In this document: piece by piece, positions 19,847-27,291 of the stretch
How positions within the stretch are numbered: the stretch's first letter is position 1
Layout: each line of letters starts with the position of its first letter
Source of the DNA: Thermonema lapsum
Lineage (GTDB): Bacteria > Bacteroidota > Bacteroidia > Cytophagales > Thermonemataceae
Assembly: GCF_011761635.1 (NCBI RefSeq)
Contig: NZ_JAASRN010000002.1
Coordinates: 646,634 to 710,633, forward strand
Reading direction: 5' to 3'
DNA: 64,000 bases
Notes under the pieces: generated by a model
Database searches by the model: none
Seen by the model: the letters and a program-made list of their open reading frames with translations, nothing else
Told to the model about the DNA's origin: nothing
Translations under genes and position numbers: made by a program

Positions 19847-19913
19847 TTGCTACTCGCAACAATCGCTCGTGTTGTGTAGCTTTTGAACATTCACGGTATT
19901 TACTTTCATCTAT
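19847..19913. repeat. 67-base direct repeat, copy 2
   Basis: Identical to 18313-18379 and in the same orientation, 1534 bases away. Similarity fades out near 20003. On the minus strand it encodes the same residues (IDESKYRECSKATQHE), but stop codons and a frame shift follow, so this copy is a remnant. Confidence 0.9.
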
Positions 19914-20059
19914 CACAGAAATTTGGGCATCTGCCCCTTAATTTCAGACCTTCCGAGCTTTTTACTAAGCTCGATTGGTTCATTTTTCAACAAGTCCAAT
20001 TTGTAATTCAAAAGAAAATGCTTATACTATACCAACTAAAAACCCAAAAAGTTATCACT

Positions 20060-21004
20060 ATGCATTACAGAGTATTTTTACTGAACATTTCCAAAGCCTT
20101 GGTATTGATTTCCGCCGCTGTATTTCTTTTTAGCTGCACTTCAAAGGAGCGGACAGACCAAAAGAAATCAAGTGGTTTATTCCCCATTTACCAAAATGGC
20201 AAAGCGGGTTATATCGATAAGAGCGGAAAAATAGTCATCCATCCGCAGTTTGATCGGGTTGTTGCTGATTTTTCAGAAGGTCTTGCAAGAGTGCTCATCA
20301 GTGGTAAAGTGGGCTACATCGATAAGAGCGGAAAAATAGTCATCAATCCGCAGTTTGATGAGGATGAGGCGTGGGATTTTTCAGAAGGTCTTGCAAGAGT
20401 GCGCATCGGTAGCGAATGGGGCTACATCGATAAGAGCGGAAAAATAGTCATCCATCCGCAGTTTGATGATGCTTCTGATTTTTCAGAAGGTCTTGCAAAA
20501 GTGAGAATTGGTGATTCTGAGAGTGGTAAATACGGCTACATCGATAAGAGCGGAAAAATAGTCATCAATCCGCAGTTTGATGATGCTTCTGATTTTTCAG
20601 AAGGTCTTGCAAAAGTGGGCATCGGTGGTAAATACGGCTACATCGATAAGAGCGGAAAAATAGTCATCAATCCGCAGTTTGATGAGGCTTATTCCTTTTC
20701 AAAAGGTCTTGCAAGAGTGCGCATCGGTAGCGAATGGGGCTACATCGATAAGAGCGGAAAAATAGTCATCAATCCGCAGTTTGATCGGGCTTCTGATTTT
20801 TCAGAAGGTCTTGCATTAGTGAGAATTGGTGATTATAAGAGTGGTAAATACGGCTACATCGATAAGAGCGGAAAAATAGTCATCCATCCGCAGTTTGATT
20901 TGGCTTCTGATTTTTCAGAAGGTCTTGCATTAGTGTTCATCGGTAGCGAATACGGCTACATCGATAAGAGCGGAAAGTATATTTGGAAAGAGCAACTTTG
21001 GTAA
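20060..21004 (+). CDS. WG-repeat lipoprotein
   Basis: A 314-residue lipoprotein. From the start MHYRVFLLN a signal peptide runs to the lipobox LFSC. The mature protein is almost entirely tandem WG-type repeats of 34-38 residues, each beginning GYIDKSGKIVI and ending FSEGLA.V.IG. Seven are complete and one is partial. WG repeats form beta-propeller-like or solenoid structures, probably for protein binding; no enzymatic role is expected. The upstream in-frame ATG codons (19883, 20018) precede the signal peptide and the first lies inside a transposase remnant, so I rejected them. A terminator follows. Confidence 0.85.
   Translation: MHYRVFLLNISKALVLISAAVFLFSCTSKERTDQKKSSGLFPIYQNGKAGYIDKSGKIVIHPQFDRVVADFSEGLARVLISGKVGYIDKSGKIVINPQFDEDEAWDFSEGLARVRIGSEWGYIDKSGKIVIHPQFDDASDFSEGLAKVRIGDSESGKYGYIDKSGKIVINPQFDDASDFSEGLAKVGIGGKYGYIDKSGKIVINPQFDEAYSFSKGLARVRIGSEWGYIDKSGKIVINPQFDRASDFSEGLALVRIGDYKSGKYGYIDKSGKIVIHPQFDLASDFSEGLALVFIGSEYGYIDKSGKYIWKEQLW
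20207..20985 (+). repeat. Tandem DNA repeats coding the WG units
   Basis: Repeat starts fall at 20207, 20312, 20420, 20534, 20636, 20738, 20852 and 20954, with steps of 105, 108, 114, 102, 102, 114 and 102 bases. The core TACATCGATAAGAGCGGAAA is almost invariant at DNA level, including synonymous sites, so the array is young or is being homogenised. Confidence 0.92.
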
Positions 21005-21024
21005 GTTTCCTTTTCGCCCTAAGT

Positions 21025-21060
21025 AAAGCAATGCTTATTTCGAGCATTGCTTTGCTTTTT
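21025..21060 (+). terminator. Terminator of the WG-repeat gene
   Basis: Arms AAAGCAATGCT (21025-21035) and AGCATTGCTTT (21043-21053) are perfectly complementary, and a T run follows. Confidence 0.8.
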
Positions 21061-21157
21061 GAGTAATACATCTTTTTTCGGATTTGGTGTAATCAACAGG
21101 TTTTATATTTGAGCAAAAATCATAAAACCTATACTTGGTTATCAAATCCAAATAAGA

Positions 21158-21185
21158 TACTAAGCGAAGAGTACTTCGCTTAGTA
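21158..21185. repeat. Perfect 12-base-pair hairpin at a truncation point
   Basis: Arms TACTAAGCGAAG (21158-21169) and CTTCGCTTAGTA (21174-21185) enclose a four-base loop. The right arm ends exactly where similarity of the following fragment to the gene at 19134 begins. There is no strong T run, so a terminator is less likely than an insertion or recombination scar. Confidence 0.6.
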
Positions 21186-21393
21186 TTTCTGCCTCTTTGA
21201 CCACAATATGACTTTTTCTAACTTAAAACGAGCTGCTAACATGGGCAAGCAGTTCGGAATAATGCTTCTGCTATGGAATGAAGAAGTCGGTCTGCCCAAC
21301 ATATCTCTTAAAGAGACCATGACTCAACAGGATGCTAACACATTCCAACGCAACATCCAACTCTATGAAGATTACCTCCGTGTTAAAAAATAG
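21184..21393 (+). pseudogene. 3' fragment of a paralogue of the secreted protein at 19134
   Basis: Translated from TAT at 21184 the fragment reads YFCLFDHNMTFSNLKRAAN and ends NIQLYEDYLRVKK. The gene at 19134 reads YFCLFDHDTSLALLKKIAH and KQSIQIYEDYIEV in the same order and spacing. The signal peptide and the first two thirds are missing and a stop codon precedes the similarity. An ATG at 21208 could in principle start a 61-residue peptide, but it would be a meaningless tail. Confidence 0.7.
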
Positions 21394-21605
21394 ATATCCC
21401 TTTTGCTAAACATTAAAAAACCAAGCCCCCCTGAAACCCTCTAAGCTACAATTCATAAGTCCTTTATTGATACAAACAAAAAATAAAACTGCTATTAGGT
21501 ACTCGATAAGCACACTTCATCAGTTCTAAAGTTCAAGATAATATAAAAAAAGTACAATAAAAGGGGCTTAATCAAGGTGTTGGTATAAAAAAAATAACAT
21601 TTTCA

Positions 21606-21637
21606 TTTGCAAGGAATTAAAAGTGTTTTTATATTTG
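21606..21637 (+). promoter_or_regulatory. Bacteroidota-type promoter of the phasin-like gene
   Basis: TTTG at 21606-21609 is followed after exactly 20 bases by TATATTTG at 21630-21637, a full match to the Bacteroidota housekeeping consensus. Transcription would start near 21643, leaving a leader of about 30 bases. The rest of the interval 21394-21605 shows nothing I can name. Confidence 0.7.
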
Positions 21638-21672
21638 CATTGTGTTCAAGTTTCACTTTAAAAAGTATAATT

Positions 21673-22035
21673 ATGGATATGCAAGAAGTTGTAAAAAAAT
21701 TCATCTACACCAGCGTTGGGTTGGTTTCTATCACCGCCGAAACCCTGAAGCAAACCGTTGACAAGCTGGTAGAAGAAAGCAAGCTCTCCTCCGACGAAGG
21801 GAAAAAGATTGTGGACGAGTTCTTGAAAAACACCGAAACCAAGCGCGAAGAGTTTGAAACTCAGTTGCAAAGCTTGGTAGAGAAGGTAAGTAAAAAGCTC
21901 AAGTTCGTTACCGAAGACGACCTGAACGAAGTGCTCAAGCGCGTAGAGAAGCTGGAAGCTGCTTTGGCTGCCAACAAAACCGAAGCAGAGAAAACCTCTT
22001 CGAAATCCCAAAAGTCGGCAGAAGCTAAAGCCTAA
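21673..22035 (+). CDS. Phasin-like granule-associated protein
   Basis: A 120-residue protein, mostly amphipathic helix, with an Ala/Lys/Ser-rich C-terminal tail. The segment KQTVDKLVEESKLSSDEGKKIVDEF is typical of the small phasin-like family annotated as polyhydroxyalkanoate granule or synthesis-regulator proteins, and the second half forms a coiled coil (LNEVLKRVEKLEAAL). I chose the start MDMQEVV, 36 bases after the promoter. It is separated by a terminator from the downstream UbiB-like gene. Whether this organism makes PHA cannot be told from this window. Confidence 0.7.
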   Translation: MDMQEVVKKFIYTSVGLVSITAETLKQTVDKLVEESKLSSDEGKKIVDEFLKNTETKREEFETQLQSLVEKVSKKLKFVTEDDLNEVLKRVEKLEAALAANKTEAEKTSSKSQKSAEAKA

Positions 22036-22075
22036 GATGCAGGCAAAAGGAATGCTTTGAGTTTTCAAAAAAAGC

Positions 22076-22118
22076 AAGACCGGTTGGATGGTTTCAATCG
22101 GTCTTCTTTGCTTTTAAA
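22076..22118 (+). terminator. Terminator of the phasin-like gene
   Basis: Arms AGACCGGTTG and CAATCGGTCT (22077-22086 and 22095-22104, with one G-T pair) are followed by T-rich sequence up to 22115. Confidence 0.7.
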
Positions 22119-22156
22119 AAATGCTTATTTTTAAACACCACACTCGAAAGCACATC

Positions 22157-23842
22157 ATGGCAAGCGTTTTTCAGACCATCCGAAACGTCAACAGGATACG
22201 GCAAGTTATCAATATCTTGCTTAAATATGGCTTCGAAGAGTTTGTTACAACCACGCCACTACGCAAGTTGATTCCCGCACGCCAACAGTCGGATTGGTTT
22301 CGTGGCGAACGCCCCGTTTTTTCTTATACCACCTGGGAGCGCATACGGATGGTCATCGAGGAGTTGGGTCCTACTTTCGTGAAGTTGGCACAGGTAGCAA
22401 GCAACCGCCCCGACCTGCTGCCCGAGCCTTTGATTAAAGAACTGGAGAAGCTGCAAAGCAACGTACCGCCTTTTGCTTATGAAGAAGCTCTGCGCATCGT
22501 AGCAGAAGAGCTGGGGCGCCCAGTAGCCGATATTTTCGCTTTCTTCGACAAAGTGCCCTTAGGCTCTGCTTCTATTGGGCAGGTGCATCGGGCGCGTCTG
22601 CATACGGGCGAAGACGTGGTGGTAAAGGTGCAACGCCCCGATATAGAGAATAAAATATACACTGACCTGCAGCTTATCAAAGAACTGGTAAAACTCACTG
22701 AAAACTATTTCAAAAATATTGGCATACTGAACCCCAACGAAATAGTTGAAACTTTTGAAAAGAGCCTACTGCGCGAATTGGATTATCAGTATGAACTGCG
22801 GCATATAGAACAATTCCGCAAACTGTATGAGCATGTTCCTCACCTTTACATTCCCCGCCCTTATCGCGAGCTGTCGAGCAAACGCGTGCTCACGATGGAA
22901 TTTGTGAGTGGCTGCAAAATCACCGACGTCAAGCAGCTCAAAGCTTGGGGGCTGTCGCCCGAAATACTGGCTCAGCGAGGGCTGCAGCTTTATCTTATGC
23001 AAATTTTTGAATATGGTTTTTTTCATGCCGACCCTCACCCCGGCAACGTATTGGTGCGCCCCAATGGCGACATCGCCCTGCTCGACTACGGCATGGTAGG
23101 TAAGCTAAGCCGGGCACAACGCTTTGCTTTTGCCGGCGTGTTTATAGGCATGGCACAACGCGATGCCCGCCGCATGGCGCTTAACTTACAACAATTGGCA
23201 GTAGAGCACGAAATCGAAGATATCAAAGAACTGGAAAACGACCTTGAAGAGCTCATCGAAGACCTTATCATTTTAGACACAGGCGAGGCAGGCATAAGCG
23301 TCTTTACCGAACGCCTTCAACGCATCTCTTACAAACATGGACTGCAAATACCCGGCAACATTTTTCTGATACTTCGCGCATTGGCTATTCTCGAAGGCAT
23401 TGGATTGCAGATTTACCCCACCTTTGACACCCTTGAAGCAGTAAAACCCTATAGTACCAAGCTGCTGGCTGAGCAGTTCTCTTGGCAAAATGTGAAAGCC
23501 GAGTTTGCCAACACCTTCCTTCAAGTCGGCTACCTTATTGCCCAAATGCCCGATGATGTACGGACTATCTTGGGTAAGCTGCGACAAGGGAAATTACACT
23601 TCAATCTGCAGCTAACCGGCTACGAAGAATTGCTCAGCGAGATAGAGTCACTCATTCGCCGCCTGTCGCTTACCATACTCATTGCTGCCTTGCTTATCTT
23701 TTCTGGGCTCAGCTTGCGCGTCGATTACGGGCAGCACATACCTCAACTGTGGGGCATCTCTTACGTTACTCTCATCAGTTGGATTATTGCCGGCATTTTA
23801 TCTACCATCTTGCTGCTCTTGACGCTCAAGCGCAAAGAGTGA
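22157..23842 (+). CDS. UbiB/ABC1/AarF family atypical kinase
   Basis: A 561-residue member of the UbiB family, kinase-like ATPases that bind the membrane and influence isoprenoid-quinone biosynthesis or lipid homeostasis. Motifs in order are FVKLAQVASNRPDLLP (KxGQ region, Ala in place of Gly), GSASIGQVHRA (Ala-rich loop), VVKVQRPDI (lysine), ELDYQYELRH, GFFHADPHPGNVLV (catalytic loop) and LLDYGMVG. Two C-terminal hydrophobic segments (about 500-555) provide a membrane anchor. I chose the start MASVFQT because the earlier in-frame ATG lies right behind the preceding terminator. No quinone-biosynthesis gene is adjacent; the neighbours are phasin-like and CHAD proteins. Confidence 0.85.
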   Translation: MASVFQTIRNVNRIRQVINILLKYGFEEFVTTTPLRKLIPARQQSDWFRGERPVFSYTTWERIRMVIEELGPTFVKLAQVASNRPDLLPEPLIKELEKLQSNVPPFAYEEALRIVAEELGRPVADIFAFFDKVPLGSASIGQVHRARLHTGEDVVVKVQRPDIENKIYTDLQLIKELVKLTENYFKNIGILNPNEIVETFEKSLLRELDYQYELRHIEQFRKLYEHVPHLYIPRPYRELSSKRVLTMEFVSGCKITDVKQLKAWGLSPEILAQRGLQLYLMQIFEYGFFHADPHPGNVLVRPNGDIALLDYGMVGKLSRAQRFAFAGVFIGMAQRDARRMALNLQQLAVEHEIEDIKELENDLEELIEDLIILDTGEAGISVFTERLQRISYKHGLQIPGNIFLILRALAILEGIGLQIYPTFDTLEAVKPYSTKLLAEQFSWQNVKAEFANTFLQVGYLIAQMPDDVRTILGKLRQGKLHFNLQLTGYEELLSEIESLIRRLSLTILIAALLIFSGLSLRVDYGQHIPQLWGISYVTLISWIIAGILSTILLLLTLKRKE

Positions 23843-23887
23843 GTTTGTGATAATTTTATTAAATTGAGCTGTCGCCCGGCAAAAGTC

Positions 23888-24421
23888 ATGTTTATCATAC
23901 ACAACAAAAAACGCTACACACGCTACTTGATACTCAGCGACTTGGTTTCGCTGAGTCGCTATGTGAGTGCTATAGCTTTGTTGTCTCATTACTTTTTTTT
24001 GCCGGTCCTTCACCCAGAGGTACTTGGTAGCGTGTTGGTAGCATCTACTGTTTTTCGCTTGATTGAACTCTACATCAAGCCTTCTTTTTTTCAGTTGCAC
24101 ACCGAAGCAGGAAAAATCATCATTACCACCCTACCTTTCCGCCACAATACGCTGTGGTCGTGGGCACTGAGGCGCCAGCGTTTGCTCAGTAGAAATGTCA
24201 TTCCCATCGAGGAGTTCAATGGCTTCGAAATTTCTTTTCGGAAGGGCAATCTGCAGCGTCTGTTGGTGATATACAGAAAGCAGGGTTTTCAGTTGCTCAA
24301 AAGCATGCCCTATAACATTTCGTGGCTTTCTATACGCGACCACACCCGCTTAGTGATGTTTTTGGACGAGCTTACTTTTCAACAAAAAGTAAGACAAACC
24401 CCCAATATACGCCATGAGTAG
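23888..24421 (+). CDS. Uncharacterised protein with central hydrophobic pair
   Basis: A protein of about 177 residues. It has two hydrophobic stretches near the N-terminus (LVSLSRYVSAIALLSHYFFL and EVLGSVLVASTVFRLIELYI). A mixed C-terminal part follows, with EFNGFEISFRKGNLQRLLVIY, resembling PH-like folds in small bacterial membrane proteins. I do not recognise it securely. Its last 8 bases overlap the start of the CHAD gene, so both are translated from one message and probably act together. It follows the UbiB-like gene by 45 bases. Confidence 0.6.
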   Translation: MFIIHNKKRYTRYLILSDLVSLSRYVSAIALLSHYFFLPVLHPEVLGSVLVASTVFRLIELYIKPSFFQLHTEAGKIIITTLPFRHNTLWSWALRRQRLLSRNVIPIEEFNGFEISFRKGNLQRLLVIYRKQGFQLLKSMPYNISWLSIRDHTRLVMFLDELTFQQKVRQTPNIRHE

Positions 24422-25274
24422 CCGCTACTTCTATTCCAAGATAAGTGCTTATTTAGATGACAGCTGCCATGAAATTGTAAACAAATGGACAGCTGCCTCA
24501 CAGCTTGAAGCGGCTGCCATCCACGACGTACGCGTAGGAATCAAGCGTTTTCGTGCCATGCTTCGCTTGCTGCACTTCATTCGCCCCGACAAAATAAATA
24601 AACATACCGCGCAAGAGCTGTTTCGCACAGTATATCCCATTTTAGGCACCATCAGAGACACACAAGTACAGGCAGGGCTAATCACCTCCTTTTCCTACTT
24701 GAAAAGCCATTTTGAGTTTTATCATCGTTATTTGGAAGAGAAAAGAGAAGCAGCCCGCTGCCACTTGCAAAGCGCCCTGCAGCAGTTTGACCTGCAACAA
24801 CTGACCGCCATCAAAAAGCGGATAAAATTGCTACTATACCATAGCGACGACCACCAGACTGCCTATCTGCTTCACGCGCACCTCAAGGAGCTAAAACAGA
24901 AAATGTACAAGCAATTGAAAAAGAAGAATGAAGAAAGCATGCACAAGGTGCGCAAACAGCTGAAAGAAAGCATGTATATCATAGAAACCACCTGCAGCCC
25001 TCTGCCCGGCTTCTATCCTTACATGAAAAGGCTTGGGCATCAGCTTGGGCACTGGCATGACCTCACCGTCATGAATCAGATGCTTGATGAGATAGAAAAC
25101 AAAGAGAAAAGCATTGTGTTAAGCCCAGAGTATCTCTTACTGAGAAAAGTCGCCCGCTTGCAGGAAGAAGACGAACGCAAAAAGCTGCAGAAAAAAATAA
25201 CCAAGTTTCTTGACAAAGAGTATAAAATCAAGGACTTCGCATCATTCCTTCCGATAAAGCAAGAAGAAAAATAA
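24414..25274 (+). CDS. CHAD domain protein
   Basis: A 286-residue alpha-helical CHAD protein. The signature HDVRVGIKRFRAMLRL at about residues 40-55 has the conserved His, Arg and Lys, and a second half begins near SMHKVRKQLKE, matching the internal duplication of the domain. CHAD domains bind inorganic polyphosphate, and some are found on polyphosphate or PHA granules. The gene overlaps the preceding unknown gene. No CYTH triphosphatase domain, the frequent fusion partner, is present here. Confidence 0.85.
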   Translation: MSSRYFYSKISAYLDDSCHEIVNKWTAASQLEAAAIHDVRVGIKRFRAMLRLLHFIRPDKINKHTAQELFRTVYPILGTIRDTQVQAGLITSFSYLKSHFEFYHRYLEEKREAARCHLQSALQQFDLQQLTAIKKRIKLLLYHSDDHQTAYLLHAHLKELKQKMYKQLKKKNEESMHKVRKQLKESMYIIETTCSPLPGFYPYMKRLGHQLGHWHDLTVMNQMLDEIENKEKSIVLSPEYLLLRKVARLQEEDERKKLQKKITKFLDKEYKIKDFASFLPIKQEEK

Positions 25275-25349
25275 ATTTTAGCTACACTATTGATTGTTTG
25301 CGTTTTATTTTGTATATTCATCTCAGCTAAACCTTTAGACGCTAAAAAT

Positions 25350-25583
25350 ATGGCTGCCCTGTATTTCCTTGCGTGTGTGTGTTGTTTCTCCGTGATAGCA
25401 TGGATTATGGTGCGTTCTATTGGCAAGCCGGACTTTCCCTCCGACGGAGACGATGACGGTGGGCTACCCGGTAACGGCGGATTGCCTATTATTGATTTGC
25501 CACCGGGCGGCAAATCCGAAGATTTACTCATGGACCGCTGGTATACAACTCCTACCAAGCAACGCAGTCGCACACCTGTGTAA
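25350..25583 (+). CDS. Small single-pass membrane protein
   Basis: A peptide of about 77 residues with one N-terminal membrane segment (FLACVCCFSVIAWIMV). A low-complexity tail rich in Asp, Gly and Pro follows (SDGDDDGGLPGNGGLP). Small proteins of this build are common and unannotated in Cytophagales. A TTG at 25290 would give 20 more residues. Weakly supported as a gene, but the composition of the tail is consistent with coding. Confidence 0.5.
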   Translation: MAALYFLACVCCFSVIAWIMVRSIGKPDFPSDGDDDGGLPGNGGLPIIDLPPGGKSEDLLMDRWYTTPTKQRSRTPV

Positions 25584-25587
25584 TCAT

Positions 25588-27291
25588 TTAAGCTCGAAGC
25601 CTTTCCCAAAGCCAAAGAATAGCCATCGCACCAAAAGCGATACATGCCCATGCCCAGTAGGGCATTTTTTTGTTCTGCTGCCCGGTAACTGCTCTTTCTT
25701 TTTTAGAAGCCTTAGCCACACGCCGTTCATACCATGGCTGCATGTAGTCGTAACGCCCGGCAGCCATCCAAGACAAAGGCATACGACTTATCCACATTCC
25801 TCTTTGTGCCGGCTTGTTTGCAGTTCCTGCAATAGCCACCCATTGATAAAACCCTTCGCGTGGTGGATACCAAGCCCCTGCCCATAGCGTGGTATCGGGC
25901 AGTTGTTGAGTTAAATACAAAGGGTAGCGCCGGGTATTTTCTTCCAACACATAAGCCTCCTTTATCAACTCTTTGCTGCGAATACGAAAATCGAGCCGAT
26001 GACGGGCGAAGGCTACTGGCGGTAGTTCCCAAAAGACTTCCGGTGCATAAGGACGAGCCAACACACTGGCTACAAACAACCAATAGCGCTGGTAAGCTTC
26101 TATGTCTCCACTCAAAAGCCAGCTATAGGTATTGTCAAGGGTGGTCATTGCCAGTTTGCCCCGCCCATAGTTTTCACATACAGTAAGAGCTTGCCCTTGC
26201 CCATCGGTAGCCAGCGTCAATACTCCTTCCTGCGCTACACGTATGCGCCATTGGCTGAGAGGCAACTCTGCCAGTACTCTTTTTTGCAAGTGCACCGTGC
26301 CACGCGACTCATTTACACGCACGGGCAGCATACGGTAAGAGGGGTAACGTACCTTGCCTTGATTGAAAACCCATAAAACCCCCAACCCTTTGTTTTTCAC
26401 TTCTGCAAGAACAAGCTCCTGTTCCCGGTTGCTCAACGCCTGCCAGCCCAGCTCATCGATGATGAGCCAATCGAAGCGGGAGAGCACTGCGGCTGTGATT
26501 GGTCGCAAAGAGGCAGTATCTGAGGCATGCCATTCCTCGGCAACGATGTCATTACTTAAATGCGAGCGAAGGGCATATTCCCCGCCTTGTTTTTTTATCC
26601 ACGACTTCAAAAACTTGCTTTCCGGCTGTGGTGCGCCTTCAATCATGAGGGTGCGGGCGCTGCCTCTTACCAACTGGGGCTGGTTGCACCATACGGTATC
26701 CTCTTCATAAGCTACTCCTATGGGCATCCAAGCCAATGGCGCAAAAGGCACAAGAAGATGCTCCCGGTAAGTGAGCGCAGAAGAGTCCGCTTTCACGAGG
26801 CGAGGGCTTCCGTCGGGCAGCAGGATGCTTACTTGTGGTTTGCCTGTCCAAGTAACGACGACATGCAGGCTATCCAAAGTATATTTAGGCATGATTTCCA
26901 CAGCCTGCAAGCCTTCGCAGCGTGCCTGTATCCAATGCGCTTTTACCGACAGGCTGTCGAGTACCTCTAAAAACGGGGCAGGCAAGCCAGCGCCCAATAC
27001 ATAAACCTCTTGGTAGTGTTGTGCCAGCTGCTGCAGCTGAGCGGGCGTCTTGAGCAGTTTTTCGGTTTGCAGGCTTTCGAGTGCTCGCAAAGGCTCATAA
27101 AGATAGTAGTAGTCTCCTTCGGGCAGGTCTTCTTCCGACAGAAGTTCACTACACAAAGTAAACAAAACCAGCCGCTTGCTGCCGGCTTCATGTGCCTGCA
27201 TGGGCAAATGTAGCAGATAAAAGAGGGCGAGAAGAGAAGTCCCACCCAGTACTGTTAAGGTCAGCCACTTATTTCTTTTCAAAACCGCCAC
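25588..27291 (-). CDS. Uncharacterised membrane-anchored protein
   Basis: A 567-residue protein with a membrane segment at each end (about residues 10-28 and 543-562), placing most of it in the periplasm. The central part (about 215-420) has the alternating pattern of a class I glutamine-amidotransferase-like or ThuA-like Rossmann fold (FDWLIIDELGWQAL, GLGVLWVFNQG, YGRGKLAMTTLDNTY). I see no catalytic Cys-His-Glu triad, so it is probably structural or regulatory. Similar proteins occur beside Bat-type and envelope genes in Bacteroidota. It overlaps the upstream porin gene by 13 bases, so they are cotranscribed. Confidence 0.6.
   Translation of the reverse strand: MAVLKRNKWLTLTVLGGTSLLALFYLLHLPMQAHEAGSKRLVLFTLCSELLSEEDLPEGDYYYLYEPLRALESLQTEKLLKTPAQLQQLAQHYQEVYVLGAGLPAPFLEVLDSLSVKAHWIQARCEGLQAVEIMPKYTLDSLHVVVTWTGKPQVSILLPDGSPRLVKADSSALTYREHLLVPFAPLAWMPIGVAYEEDTVWCNQPQLVRGSARTLMIEGAPQPESKFLKSWIKKQGGEYALRSHLSNDIVAEEWHASDTASLRPITAAVLSRFDWLIIDELGWQALSNREQELVLAEVKNKGLGVLWVFNQGKVRYPSYRMLPVRVNESRGTVHLQKRVLAELPLSQWRIRVAQEGVLTLATDGQGQALTVCENYGRGKLAMTTLDNTYSWLLSGDIEAYQRYWLFVASVLARPYAPEVFWELPPVAFARHRLDFRIRSKELIKEAYVLEENTRRYPLYLTQQLPDTTLWAGAWYPPREGFYQWVAIAGTANKPAQRGMWISRMPLSWMAAGRYDYMQPWYERRVAKASKKERAVTGQQNKKMPYWAWACIAFGAMAILWLWERLRA

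Noticed and set aside
19883-20059. Longer start of the WG-repeat protein
   Set aside because: The extra residues lie across the transposase-derived repeat and would bury the signal peptide and lipobox inside the protein.
20207-20985. Tandem repeats as a possible CRISPR array
   Set aside because: The repeats are in frame, encode WG units, and the intervening segments are themselves similar, unlike spacers. No cas gene is present.
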